Notes under the pieces: generated by a model
Databases searched by the model: none
The model's input: only the letters and a program-made list of their open reading frames with translations
Told to the model about the DNA's origin: nothing
Made by a program: the position numbers and the translations under genes
Part shown: positions 49,708 to 59,053 of the stretch, piece by piece
Numbering within the stretch: the first letter of the stretch is position 1
How the letters are laid out: every line of letters begins with the position of its first letter
Source of the DNA: Prevotellaceae bacterium
Lineage (GTDB): Bacteria > Bacteroidota > Bacteroidia > Bacteroidales > UBA932
Assembly (NCBI GenBank): GCA_031263585.1
Contig: JAISFN010000129.1
Location: 25,957 to 89,956 of the forward strand
Length of the DNA: 64,000 bases
Reading direction: 5' to 3'

Positions 49708-50358
49708 ATGAAATGTCCAAAATGTAAATCAGAAAGTAACGTCAGGAATAGCGTAATAAAAGGCGAACAACGATTTAAATATAAGGGATGCGATTGCAAC
49801 TATACACCTGAGTATGGGCATGTTTCATAAAAAGAGAAGAAACGGAGATTCGGATTATCTATGCATCTGGAAGGTTGGGGGTTTCATTATATGGTCAGAT
49901 TATTGAAAATGAGATATATAACGGTCATGAACTGGGTACGCAGATACGAGTCGTAACTTTCGTTCATACGTAATTTTAAACCGGTGCGTATAATGGAACT
50001 GGATGAAATGCACAGTTATGTCAGACATAAAAAAACTACCGGTGGATTCGGATTGTTGCTGATAGAGAAGCAAGAGAATACGTTGATTTTGTTGTGGGAG
50101 ACAGAAATACAGCCACTGGACAGAAGTTGTGGGAAATGGTCAGGGAAAGTGCAACCGGATTAGCGACGTCGGATCATTGGAGATCTTACAATGAGTTTGT
50201 CCCGGAAGAACAATTAGTTCAAACCAAAACGGAAACCTGTACAATAGAAAGTTACAATGGGTAAATCCGGCATTTTTTGCCCGGTTCAGGCGAAAGACAA
50301 AATGCTATTCAAAAAGTATGGAGATGATGACTTTGTCTCTTATGTTGTTGATGGCTAA
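49708..50358 (+). pseudogene. IS1-family transposase remnant
   Basis: The segment begins with a zinc-finger InsA-like part, MKCPKCKSESNVRNSVIKGE with QRFKYKGCDCNYT. After stops and frame changes, an InsB-like DDE part follows: MELDEMHSYVRHKKTTGG, then VVGDRNTATGQKLWEM and SATGLATSDHWRSYNEF. Several stops and frameshifts make it non-functional. It fills most of the 760-bp gap between the acyl module and the QueC-like gene. I did not find clean terminal repeats. Confidence 0.8.
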
Positions 50359-50414
50359 AAGAAATAATTTAATATCTATACAAACTTACTAATCCCGATA
50401 TATAGTTAATTAAC

Positions 50415-51209
50415 ATGCAAATCAAAGTAAACATTTTTTGGACAGGAGGTCTTGACTCAACATACAGGATATGTGAATTATCCAAATTTGATATTGAGAT
50501 AGCCCCATACTACTTATACCTCACTACAAGTATGGAAGAAGAACTTAGGGCTATTGAAACTATTAGCGAAAAAATCCGGAAAAATCCGGAAACAAAAGCA
50601 ACACTTTTACCTTTAAGGATAGTAAATGTTAAAGATATCCCGGAAGATAAAATTATATCCGATGCTTATATATGGGTTAAAGAGCATAACATTGTAGAAT
50701 ATGGACTTAAACGCTTCCCCAAACAATATGAATATCTGGCTCGATTTTGTAAAAGCGAAGGAATATTTTGTGAGTTAGGAATAGAAAAAGGAGAGCATAG
50801 TAGAATATATCAAGTTATTAATAGTTATGGAAAACTTCAAAAAATTATTGATAATGACGTAGAATATTGGAAATTGGACGAATCGAAATCAGAACAACAA
50901 CTTGTTAATCTCTTAAAATATTTTCATTTTCCTATACCTTTGTACCACATGTCGAAACTCGAAGAAGTTGAAGGATATAAAAAATTAGGGTTTGAAAATG
51001 TCATAAATGATACATGGTTCTGTCATCATCCAGTAAAAGGAAAACCTTGTGGTTTTTGCTCACCTTGCCGCCAAGTTGTTGCTGCGAAAATGTCATACCG
51101 ATTACCCAAACCGGCAAGAAGAAGAAATAAAGTAGCATACGTATATTTATTTTGGACGGATAAAATACTTCCGTTAAAGAAAAAAATATTAAAAAAAATC
51201 GGATATTAG
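50415..51209 (+). CDS. QueC-like PP-loop enzyme in a polysaccharide locus
   Basis: This 264-residue protein has an ATP-pyrophosphatase PP-loop, FWTGGLDSTYR (residues 8-18). Its C-terminal cysteine set, C203, C212, C215 and C218, has the spacing C-x8-C-x2-C-x2-C of the zinc site of QueC (7-cyano-7-deazaguanine synthase). No other queuosine genes (queD, queE, folE) are near, so a role in modifying a sugar or sugar acid by adenylation and amidation is more likely than preQ0 synthesis. The next gene, an ATP-grasp ligase, starts directly at its stop codon, so the two are probably functionally paired. Confidence 0.75.
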   Translation: MQIKVNIFWTGGLDSTYRICELSKFDIEIAPYYLYLTTSMEEELRAIETISEKIRKNPETKATLLPLRIVNVKDIPEDKIISDAYIWVKEHNIVEYGLKRFPKQYEYLARFCKSEGIFCELGIEKGEHSRIYQVINSYGKLQKIIDNDVEYWKLDESKSEQQLVNLLKYFHFPIPLYHMSKLEEVEGYKKLGFENVINDTWFCHHPVKGKPCGFCSPCRQVVAAKMSYRLPKPARRRNKVAYVYLFWTDKILPLKKKILKKIGY

Positions 51210-52367
51210 ATGAATAAGTCCATATTGATTTTAGATGCAGAAGGAACCCAAACATTAAGCATTGTAAGGTCGTTATACAAAAATGGCTATAAAATCTATG
51301 GTTTTTTCCATAGCAAATTATCATATGGATACCATACTAGATATATCCACCAGAAAATACTGATTCAGTATAAGTCCCCTGAAGCTTATTTATCTTTTGT
51401 TCAACAATTTTTATCTGATAAAAAAATAGATATAATTATTCCAATGAGCGATAATAGCGCTCAATTCTTAAGTAAAAATAAAGGACTACTATCTCAATAC
51501 AGTAATTTTATTGTTCCGGATTATGACGTTTTTAAAAAAGGGTATGATAAAAATGAATTAATGAAAGTTTGTGCACAGCATAATTTTCCCCATCCAAGAA
51601 CTATTGATTTGAAAGAATGTAAAGGTTTAATTGATGATAAATCAATATTTCCTGCATTAATTAAGCCCAATTACACCACCGGAGGACGGGGAATGATGCT
51701 AGTCAATAATTTAGATGAATTTAATAAATCATATCCAAATATCCGGAAACATTATGGGTCATGCCATCTTCAAGAATTTATTGTATCGGGAGGAAAGCAG
51801 ATAAAAGTTCAACTATTTTTAGACAATGATAGTAATTTGTTATTTCATTCTGTTATCTTTAAACAAAGATATTATCCTGATAACGGGGGAAGTAGCTGTT
51901 GCAATATAACTATTGAAGATAAAAAATTGGTTGATTTATGCTATCAGATATTAAAAGAAATAAAATGGATTGGATTTGCTGATTTCGATTCGATAGAAGA
52001 CCCTAAAGACGGGGTAATGAAGATTATGGAAATAAACCCAAGAATACCAGCCTGTATAAAATCAGCTATTAAATCAGGGATTGATTATGGCTTAATAATT
52101 GCCGACTATTCATTAGGTTATACTCCTAAAGAATATAAATATATTCCGGGAAAGAAGTTAAGGCATCTTGGATTCGATTTTCTTTGGTTTCTCCACAGTC
52201 CCAATAGATTTAAAACTAAACCCAACTGGTTCAAGTTTTTTGAAAAAAATCTTTATTTTCAAGATTTTAGTTGGGATGATCCTTTGCCATTTATTTTTGG
52301 AACAATAGGAAATATCAAAAAGCAATTTAGTTCAGAATTTCGGAAATCGAAATCTGGGTTACAGTAA
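51210..52367 (+). CDS. ATP-grasp ligase (carbamoyl-phosphate-synthase-like)
   Basis: This 385-residue protein has the ATP-grasp fold. ALIKPNYTTGGRGMMLVNN is the glycine-rich loop with its lysine, QEFIVSGGKQIKVQLFLDN follows, and the Mg2+-binding end motif is KIMEINPRIPACIKSAIKSG. ATP-grasp enzymes join a carboxylate, via acyl phosphate, to an amine or thiol. Its immediate linkage to the QueC-like gene (no gap) and to a polysaccharide deacetylase (6 bp) suggests amide formation on a glycan building block. The substrate is unknown. Confidence 0.8.
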   Translation: MNKSILILDAEGTQTLSIVRSLYKNGYKIYGFFHSKLSYGYHTRYIHQKILIQYKSPEAYLSFVQQFLSDKKIDIIIPMSDNSAQFLSKNKGLLSQYSNFIVPDYDVFKKGYDKNELMKVCAQHNFPHPRTIDLKECKGLIDDKSIFPALIKPNYTTGGRGMMLVNNLDEFNKSYPNIRKHYGSCHLQEFIVSGGKQIKVQLFLDNDSNLLFHSVIFKQRYYPDNGGSSCCNITIEDKKLVDLCYQILKEIKWIGFADFDSIEDPKDGVMKIMEINPRIPACIKSAIKSGIDYGLIIADYSLGYTPKEYKYIPGKKLRHLGFDFLWFLHSPNRFKTKPNWFKFFEKNLYFQDFSWDDPLPFIFGTIGNIKKQFSSEFRKSKSGLQ

Positions 52368-52373
52368 ATTATT

Positions 52374-53225
52374 ATGAGAATTTTAACTTTTGACATAGAA
52401 GATTGGTGGGCTTATGATTACTATAAAATAGGCGATAAGAGAGATTGGTTGCCGAGAATAGATAATTATTTAGACGAAACCTTAGATTTACTTGATGAAC
52501 GTAATACAAAAGCCACTTTTTTTATTTTAGGTAAACTTGCAAAAGACTGGCCGAAAGTGGTTACTCGTATTACTTCTCGAGGACATCATATCGGGTGCCA
52601 CTCGTTTTCACATAAATTTTGGAACAATTCTACACCAAAAGAAGTAGCAGAAGATACTCATAAAGCTTTGGATATTATAGAAAATATCACAGGAAAGAAG
52701 GTGGATGCATATCGGGCACCAGCATTTTCAGTTACAGAAAAAAATAGTTGGATTTTATCAATTCTGGCAGAAAATGGGATCGAATATGATTGTTCTATTT
52801 TTCCATCTACACGCAGTTATGGAGGTTTTCCCAGTTATAAAACAAAGTTACCGTCTGTTATTCATATCAATGGTACTCTGATCAAAGAATTTCCTGTTGT
52901 TACCGCATCGATATTGGGTCGTGAAGTAGCATACTCAGGAGGAGGATATTTTAGAATGTTTCCTTATTGGAAAATTCGTTCATTAGTACAGGAAAATGAA
53001 TATGTAATGACTTATTTTCACATAAAAGATTTCGACAAAGATCAGATAAGAACTTACCGATCCTTTGAAGGAGAATCTGCTATTTCCAGATACTTTAAAA
53101 AATATTACGGGCTGAAAGGAAATTTCTCTAAATTTTGTAAAGTTGTCAATAATTTTGACTTTATAAGTGTTGAACAGGCTGATAAAATGATAAATTGGGC
53201 ACAACAACCTCGAATTATTTTATAA
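52374..53225 (+). CDS. Polysaccharide deacetylase (NodB/CE4 type)
   Basis: This 283-residue CE4 deacetylase has motif 1 LTFDIEDWW (metal Asp), the HxxxH metal ligands in GCHSFSHKFW, motif 3 AYRAPAFSV, and FHIKDFD near the C-terminus. The DIEDW form and the C-terminal region match the DUF3473-bearing subgroup found in exopolysaccharide loci. No signal peptide is present, so it probably acts in the cytoplasm on a lipid-linked or nucleotide sugar. It could free an amine for the ATP-grasp or acyltransferase enzymes nearby (inference). Confidence 0.88.
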   Translation: MRILTFDIEDWWAYDYYKIGDKRDWLPRIDNYLDETLDLLDERNTKATFFILGKLAKDWPKVVTRITSRGHHIGCHSFSHKFWNNSTPKEVAEDTHKALDIIENITGKKVDAYRAPAFSVTEKNSWILSILAENGIEYDCSIFPSTRSYGGFPSYKTKLPSVIHINGTLIKEFPVVTASILGREVAYSGGGYFRMFPYWKIRSLVQENEYVMTYFHIKDFDKDQIRTYRSFEGESAISRYFKKYYGLKGNFSKFCKVVNNFDFISVEQADKMINWAQQPRIIL

Positions 53226-53266
53226 CTAATAAACGTCGATTGATATCAATTAAAGAATAAATATAC

Positions 53267-54427
53267 ATGGAATCAATAATATCTTTTATCCGTTCAGCCT
53301 TTTACGAGCCTGAAAATTTTATTCCCTTACACGATCCGCGTTTTATCGGGAATGAGAAACAATACCTGAATGAATGTATCGATTCGAATTTTGTTTCGAG
53401 TGTGGGCGAATTTGTCGGGCGTTTCGAAAAAATGTGCGCCGATTATATTGGCGCTAAATATGTTGTAGCCACAATGAACGGAACCAGCGCCTTACATATT
53501 GCATTATTATTGGCAGGAGTAAAGCCATGCGAAGAAGTTATAAGCCAGCCGTTAACTTTTGTGGCAACTACAAATGCCATCAGCTATATTGGAGCATCGC
53601 CGGTATTTACCGATGTAAATAAAGAAACCATGGGCTTGTGCCCCTATAAATTAAGGGAATTTCTTCAAGAATTCGGGGAAATGCGGCTTGACGGATACTG
53701 CTATAATAAACAAACGGGTAAACGCTTTGCCGCATGTGTACCAATGCATACTTTCGGGCATCCAGTAATTATTGATAAACTTATAGAAGTTTGTAATGAA
53801 TATAATATACCTGTAATTGAAGATGCCGCCGAAAGTTTGGGCAGTTATTATAAGGAGCGGCATACCGGTACCTCCGGGCTTTTCGGTATCTTAAGCTTTA
53901 ATGGTAATAAGGTTATTACAACTGGCGGCGGCGGAATGATTTTAACCAATGATGAAGAGCTTGCGAAAAAAGCCAAGCATATTACCACGACAGCAAAAAT
54001 ACCTCACTCGTGGGAGTTTTTTCACGACCAAATAGGGTATAATTACCGGATGACAAATATTCAGGCGGCTTTAGGTTGCGCACAAATTGAAAATTTGGAC
54101 TATTTTATTGAGGAAAAAAGACAGCTGGCCGAAAGGTATAAAGAATTCTTTAAAACAAAAGGAATAGAGTTTTTTACTGAACCTGAAAATTGTAAGTCCA
54201 ATTATTGGCTAAATGTTATTATTATGAATAACAAACAACAACGCGATGAGTTCCTCAAATATACAAATGAACATGGAGTTATGACCCGCCCTATTTGGAC
54301 GCTAATGAATGCTCTTCCGGCATTTTCGTCATGCCAATGCGGAAACATAGATAACGCAAAATATTTTGAAGACAGAGTTGTTAATATTCCCAGCAGTGTT
54401 ATTATTAAAGATTATTTTAAAAACTAA
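53267..54427 (+). CDS. LegC/PglE-type sugar 4-aminotransferase (DegT family)
   Basis: This 386-residue DegT/DnrJ aminotransferase opens with FIPLHDPRFIGNEKQYLNEC and SSVGEFVGRFE, typical of the LegC group. These enzymes make UDP-4-amino-4,6-dideoxy-GlcNAc from the 4-keto sugar. The PLP lysine is K215 in SFNGNKVITTGGGG. The stop overlaps the dehydratase start (TAATG), linking the two steps. The DNA is again richer in GC than the central block. Product stereochemistry cannot be read from the sequence. Confidence 0.88.
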   Translation: MESIISFIRSAFYEPENFIPLHDPRFIGNEKQYLNECIDSNFVSSVGEFVGRFEKMCADYIGAKYVVATMNGTSALHIALLLAGVKPCEEVISQPLTFVATTNAISYIGASPVFTDVNKETMGLCPYKLREFLQEFGEMRLDGYCYNKQTGKRFAACVPMHTFGHPVIIDKLIEVCNEYNIPVIEDAAESLGSYYKERHTGTSGLFGILSFNGNKVITTGGGGMILTNDEELAKKAKHITTTAKIPHSWEFFHDQIGYNYRMTNIQAALGCAQIENLDYFIEEKRQLAERYKEFFKTKGIEFFTEPENCKSNYWLNVIIMNNKQQRDEFLKYTNEHGVMTRPIWTLMNALPAFSSCQCGNIDNAKYFEDRVVNIPSSVIIKDYFKN

Positions 54428-55647
54428 TGTATACCCATTTTAACCTCGAACGATTTATTTCGCAGCATGTAACAGGACGCGCAGAAAGCCTTTTAACAAA
54501 AGATTTTAAAAACTATGATGCCCAATTACATGAACAAATTGATGACAAATCGGCATTAATAATAGGCGGAGCGGGAACCATTGGTTCATATTATAGTAAG
54601 GCTTTATTGCGTTTTAAACCAAAAAGATTATTTGTAATTGATATAAACGAAAACGGTTTAACCGAATTGGTCAGAGATTTACGAAGTTCGACCTGTTATA
54701 ATATACCTGATGACTTTATTACTTACCCTATAAATTTTGGCGATAAGGTTTTTGAGAAAATAGTCCGCCAAGCCGGACCTTTCGACATCGTCGCTAATTT
54801 TGCGGCTCATAAGCACGTTCGTAGCGAGAAGGATATATTCTCAATCGAAGCCATGATTGATAATAATGTTTTGCGTGCCCGTAAATTATTGGATTTATTG
54901 CTGGAATTTCCTCCGAAACACTTCTTCTGTGTATCAACCGATAAGGCGGCCAACCCCGTAAATATTATGGGAGCCAGCAAAAAGCTGATGGAGGAATTGA
55001 TTATGGCTTATGCATCGAAGCTCCCAATTAAAACAGCCCGATTTGCCAATGTTGCTTTTTCAAATGGTAGTCTTCCTTCGGGTTTTATTGAAAGGATTAA
55101 TAAACGTCAGCCGTTATCGTGTCCCCTCGGAATTAAACGCTTTTTTGTATCCCCAACAGAATCGGGTGAGATTTGTTTAGCGGCATCGGTACTTGGAAAA
55201 TCGGGAGATATATTTTTCCCAAAATTGGACGAAGAAAAAGACATGCTTGATTTTTCAGTAATAGCTAAAACTCTGTTAAAGGAGTTAGGCTTAAAAGCCG
55301 ATATATGTAAAACAGAAGATGAAGCAAGGGAAAAAGCTTTGAAATTGGATAGTAAAATAACATCTTATCCTATTTATTTCTTTGAATCGGACACCTCCGG
55401 CGAGAAAACTTTTGAAGAATTTTATACCGAAAATGAAGAACTTGATTTGGATACATTTGCTAACTTAGGAGTAATTAAAAATTCTACAAAACGGGATATT
55501 TCGGAAATTGATGATATCTTTTATCGTTTGGATACGCTTTTCTCTTCCAACAATATAAATAAAGCCCTGATTGTGGATATACTTAAGGAATATCTTCCTA
55601 ATTTTGAACATATAGAAAAAGGTAAACATCTGGATCAAAGGATGTAA
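54427..55647 (+). CDS. UDP-N-acetylglucosamine 4,6-dehydratase (PglF/LegB/CapD type)
   Basis: This 406-residue short CapD/FlaA1-type dehydratase lacks the membrane part of WbpM. The Rossmann motif is IIGGAGTIGSYYSKAL and the catalytic region STDKAANPVNIMGASKK, where methionine replaces the SDR tyrosine as in PglF. It would produce UDP-4-keto-6-deoxy-hexNAc for the aminotransferase upstream. It is followed 2 bp later by the initiating transferase, the order seen in bacillosamine-type pathways. Inverting or retaining type at C5 is not resolved. Confidence 0.87.
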   Translation: MYTHFNLERFISQHVTGRAESLLTKDFKNYDAQLHEQIDDKSALIIGGAGTIGSYYSKALLRFKPKRLFVIDINENGLTELVRDLRSSTCYNIPDDFITYPINFGDKVFEKIVRQAGPFDIVANFAAHKHVRSEKDIFSIEAMIDNNVLRARKLLDLLLEFPPKHFFCVSTDKAANPVNIMGASKKLMEELIMAYASKLPIKTARFANVAFSNGSLPSGFIERINKRQPLSCPLGIKRFFVSPTESGEICLAASVLGKSGDIFFPKLDEEKDMLDFSVIAKTLLKELGLKADICKTEDEAREKALKLDSKITSYPIYFFESDTSGEKTFEEFYTENEELDLDTFANLGVIKNSTKRDISEIDDIFYRLDTLFSSNNINKALIVDILKEYLPNFEHIEKGKHLDQRM

Positions 55648-55649
55648 TT

Positions 55650-56342
55650 ATGTACAAGTTTATTAAACGTTTTTTTGATATTCTATTATCTTTTACAGCT
55701 TTAGTAATACTATTGCCGATATTGATACCTGTTAGTATAATTTTATTATTAACAGGCGAGCATGAAGTGTTTTACCTTCAAAAAAGAATAGGTTATAAAA
55801 ACAAGTATTTTTATATTTGGAAATTTGCCACAATGTTAAAAAATAGTCCTAATATCGGGTCGGGATATATAACTACACGTAACGATTCGCGAGTATTGCC
55901 TTTTGGGAGTTTTTTACGTAAAACAAAATTGAATGAATTACCCCAGCTTATTAATATTTTAAAGGGAGATATGAGCATTGTGGGACCCCGGCCAATGGTT
56001 GATAAAACATTTGAAGGCTCCCCTGAAGAGATGAGGTATAAAATATATGAATCGAAACCCGGACTAACAGGCATAGGCTCTGTTATTTTTAGGGATGAAG
56101 AAGATTATTTAACCCGTGCTAAAAATTCTATCCGGTTTTACAAAGAGGTGGTTCAGCCTTATAAAGCGGAGTTAGAGATATGGTATGGCAAAAATAAAAA
56201 CTTGTGGGTCGACATAAAAATTATATTCCTAACTGCGTGGAATATTTTATTTTCGAAAAGTCAACTTGTACATAAATTATTCAAAAATCTCCCTTATCGT
56301 GATCTGGAGAGAGAGTTAACAAATTTTAATAATACTATTTAA
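55650..56342 (+). CDS. Initiating sugar-phosphate transferase (PglC/WcaJ C-terminal type)
   Basis: This 230-residue bacterial sugar transferase has a re-entrant membrane helix at the N-terminus (FFDILLSFTALVILLPILIP) and the catalytic core KRIGYKNKYFYIWKFATM, TKLNELPQLINILKGDMSIV and GPRPM. Such enzymes transfer a sugar-1-phosphate from UDP-sugar to undecaprenyl phosphate to start each repeat unit. The short monotopic form and the preceding LegB/LegC genes suggest a UDP-bacillosamine-like donor, by analogy with PglC. Confidence 0.92.
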   Translation: MYKFIKRFFDILLSFTALVILLPILIPVSIILLLTGEHEVFYLQKRIGYKNKYFYIWKFATMLKNSPNIGSGYITTRNDSRVLPFGSFLRKTKLNELPQLINILKGDMSIVGPRPMVDKTFEGSPEEMRYKIYESKPGLTGIGSVIFRDEEDYLTRAKNSIRFYKEVVQPYKAELEIWYGKNKNLWVDIKIIFLTAWNILFSKSQLVHKLFKNLPYRDLERELTNFNNTI

Positions 56343-56368
56343 TTTTAGAATTTTATCATATAAGTTTT

Positions 56369-56941
56369 ATGGAAATCCATCCGACGCATATAAAGGATGT
56401 TTTTGTAATTCATCCGAATATTTTTACCGACTCCCGCGGTTATTTTTTTGAGTCATTTTCTCAAAAAAAATTCAATGAATTAGTGGGAAAAGAAATAAAT
56501 TTTGTACAGGATAATGAATCGAAATCGACTTATGGAGTATTACGAGGATTACACTTTCAAAAAGCGCCTTATAGCCAATCAAAATTAGTTCGAGTTGTAA
56601 AAGGCGCTGTTTGGGATGTTGCTGTAGATATCCGCAGGGGTTCTCCTACATTTGGGCAATATGCCGCAGTAGAATTAAATGAGGATAACAAGCAACAGTT
56701 ATTTATTCCCCGCGGCTTCGCTCATGGGTATGTGGTTTTGTCCGAAGAGGCTATAGTACAATACAAATGTGATAATTATTACCATCCGGCAAGCGAGGGA
56801 TCTGTTCGCTTTAATGACCCTGACCTTAATATTGATTGGAAAATACCGATAAAAGATGTAATTTTATCGGATAAAGATAAAAACGCACCTTTATTGAAGA
56901 ATGCATATTTATTCGATTATAATCAAAATTTGTATTTATGA
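56369..56941 (+). CDS. rfbC: dTDP-4-dehydrorhamnose 3,5-epimerase
   Basis: This 190-residue cupin epimerase of the dTDP-L-rhamnose pathway has the catalytic histidine in VLRGLHFQ. Other conserved parts are [16 protein letters not shown] and [13 protein letters not shown] with its tyrosine. It overlaps rfbA by 4 bp (ATGA). The rfbD reductase that should follow this step is not in the window. Confidence 0.95.
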   Translation: MEIHPTHIKDVFVIHPNIFTDSRGYFFESFSQKKFNELVGKEINFVQDNESKSTYGVLRGLHFQKAPYSQSKLVRVVKGAVWDVAVDIRRGSPTFGQYAAVELNEDNKQQLFIPRGFAHGYVVLSEEAIVQYKCDNYYHPASEGSVRFNDPDLNIDWKIPIKDVILSDKDKNAPLLKNAYLFDYNQNLYL

Positions 56942-57816
56942 AAGGCATTGTACTGGCAGGAGGAAGCGGCACTCGCTTATATCCTATTACTAAAGGAGTT
57001 TCGAAACAAATATTACCGATATATGATAAACCAATGGTTTATTATCCTATATCGGTATTAATGCTTGCCGGTATAAAGGAAATTCTTATTATTTCGACCC
57101 CGCACGATTTGCCAATGTTTAGGCGGTTATTAGGTGATGGTAGTGATTATGGAGTTGCGTTTGAGTATGCCGAACAGCCCTCGCCCGACGGTTTGGCGCA
57201 AGCTTTTATTATTGGTGAAAAATTTATCGGAAACGATTCGGTTTGTTTAGTACTCGGCGATAATATATTTTACGGGCAAGGTTTTACTAAAATGCTTAAG
57301 GGTGCTGTTGAAACCGTTGGCAAAGAAAATAAAGCTACGATTTTCGGATACTACGTTAACGACCCCGAGCGTTACGGCGTGGCCGAATTTGATAAGGACG
57401 GGAAAGTATTGAGCATTGAAGAAAAACCGCAGAACCCAAAATCGAACTACGCTGTTGTGGGTTTGTATTTTTACCCGAATAAGGTTGTTGAAGCGGCTAA
57501 AAATATTAAGCCGTCGGCACGGGGAGAGTTGGAAATTACTACTGTTAATCAAGAGTTTTTGAAAGACGAAAACTTGAAAGTTCAGCTATTGGGCCGTGGT
57601 TTTGCATGGTTGGATACCGGTACGCACGATTCCCTATCGGAGGCTTCTACCTTTGTTGAAGTAATTGAGAAGCGGCAAGGGCAAAAAATAGCCTGCCTGG
57701 AGGAGATTGCTTACCGTCAAGCTTGGATATCGGATGAGCAATTAATCAGGATAGCCGAACCGATGAAGAAAAATCAATATGGCCAGTATTTGTTAACCCT
57801 TATCGAACACAAGTAA
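56938..57816 (+). CDS. rfbA: Glucose-1-phosphate thymidylyltransferase
   Basis: This 292-residue enzyme makes dTDP-glucose. The signature is [15 protein letters not shown] at the N-terminus, then [30 protein letters not shown] and [10 protein letters not shown]. It is a housekeeping-type copy in the usual length range, between rfbC and rfbB with only a few bases on either side. Confidence 0.97.
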   Translation: MKGIVLAGGSGTRLYPITKGVSKQILPIYDKPMVYYPISVLMLAGIKEILIISTPHDLPMFRRLLGDGSDYGVAFEYAEQPSPDGLAQAFIIGEKFIGNDSVCLVLGDNIFYGQGFTKMLKGAVETVGKENKATIFGYYVNDPERYGVAEFDKDGKVLSIEEKPQNPKSNYAVVGLYFYPNKVVEAAKNIKPSARGELEITTVNQEFLKDENLKVQLLGRGFAWLDTGTHDSLSEASTFVEVIEKRQGQKIACLEEIAYRQAWISDEQLIRIAEPMKKNQYGQYLLTLIEHK

Positions 57817-57819
57817 ATT

Positions 57820-58875
57820 ATGAAACGGAATATACTGATAACAGGCGGCGCCGGTTTTATAGGTTCGCATGTGGTATGTTTATTGGTAAATAAGTATCCC
57901 GATTACCATATTATCAACTTGGATAAATTGACTTATGCGGGTAATCTGGCAAATCTGAAAGATATTGAAGCTAAACCCAACTACACTTTTGTAAAGGCGG
58001 ATATTTGTGATTTTGAGAATATTCAGAATCTTTTTAGCAAATATGCTATTGATGGCGTAATTCATCTGGCTGCCGAAAGCCATGTCGACCGTTCGATTAA
58101 AGATCCGTTTGCATTTGCCCAAACCAATGTGATGGGTACATTGTCACTGTTACAAGCGGCAAAACTTGCCTGGCAAAACGATTTTAATACTAAGCTGTTT
58201 TATCATATATCAACCGATGAAGTATACGGATCGCTGGGTAACGAAGGTTTTTTTGTTGAAACAACGCCCTATGATCCCCATTCCCCCTACTCTGCTTCAA
58301 AAGCTTCGTCCGATCATTTTGTACGGGCTTTTCACGATACTTACGGTTTGCCAACCCTTATTTCAAACTGCTCGAACAATTACGGCCCCTATCAGTTTCC
58401 TGAAAAATTAATTCCGCTGTTCATCAACAATATATGCAACAACAAAGCACTGCCCGTTTATGGCAAGGGCCAAAATGTACGCGACTGGCTGTATGTGATA
58501 GATCATGCGCGAGCTATTGATACTATTTTCCACAATGGTAAAATTGGCGATACATACAATATCGGCGGTTTTAATGAATGGAAAAATATTGACCTTATTA
58601 AGATTATGATTAAGGTAACCGACCGGTTATTAGGGCGAAAAGAGGGCGAATCGGAAAAACTGATAACTTATGTTACCGATCGTGCCGGACACGATTTACG
58701 GTATGCTATTGATTCTTCAAAATTAAAAAATGAGCTTGGCTGGGAGCCATCCCTACAATTTGAAGAAGGCATAGAGAAAACTATACGCTGGTATCTTGAT
58801 AACCAGAATTGGCTCGATAATGTTACAAGCGGAGCCTATCAGGAGTATTATAATAATATGTATAATAATTGCTAA
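57820..58875 (+). CDS. rfbB: dTDP-glucose 4,6-dehydratase
   Basis: This 351-residue extended SDR has LITGGAGFIGSHVV, HLAAESHVDRSI, ISTDEVYGSLG with the catalytic Thr-Asp-Glu, and YSASKASSDHFVRAF with Tyr-Lys. It converts dTDP-glucose to dTDP-4-keto-6-deoxyglucose. It is the last gene of the locus; no strong terminator is seen in the 178 bp before the converging DedA gene. Confidence 0.97.
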   Translation: MKRNILITGGAGFIGSHVVCLLVNKYPDYHIINLDKLTYAGNLANLKDIEAKPNYTFVKADICDFENIQNLFSKYAIDGVIHLAAESHVDRSIKDPFAFAQTNVMGTLSLLQAAKLAWQNDFNTKLFYHISTDEVYGSLGNEGFFVETTPYDPHSPYSASKASSDHFVRAFHDTYGLPTLISNCSNNYGPYQFPEKLIPLFINNICNNKALPVYGKGQNVRDWLYVIDHARAIDTIFHNGKIGDTYNIGGFNEWKNIDLIKIMIKVTDRLLGRKEGESEKLITYVTDRAGHDLRYAIDSSKLKNELGWEPSLQFEEGIEKTIRWYLDNQNWLDNVTSGAYQEYYNNMYNNC

Positions 58876-59053
58876 AAGCCTGTTTAAATCCGGTTAAAAT
58901 TTCCAAGAACTTATTTTGCGTTTACGGAATAAGCCCGATTAGAAATGAAATAACCTACCCCTGTATTACCGCTAAACTCAGTTTTTTGAGGAATTTACTG
59001 AACAAGCCAAGATATATACCTGAACTAAAGCGAATTATTAAAGAAGCAAATTA

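Noticed and set aside
50415..51209. Calling this gene queC and inferring queuosine synthesis
   Set aside because: Although the zinc cysteine spacing fits QueC, the gene is in a polysaccharide locus without queD, queE or folE, so I kept a neutral QueC-like name.
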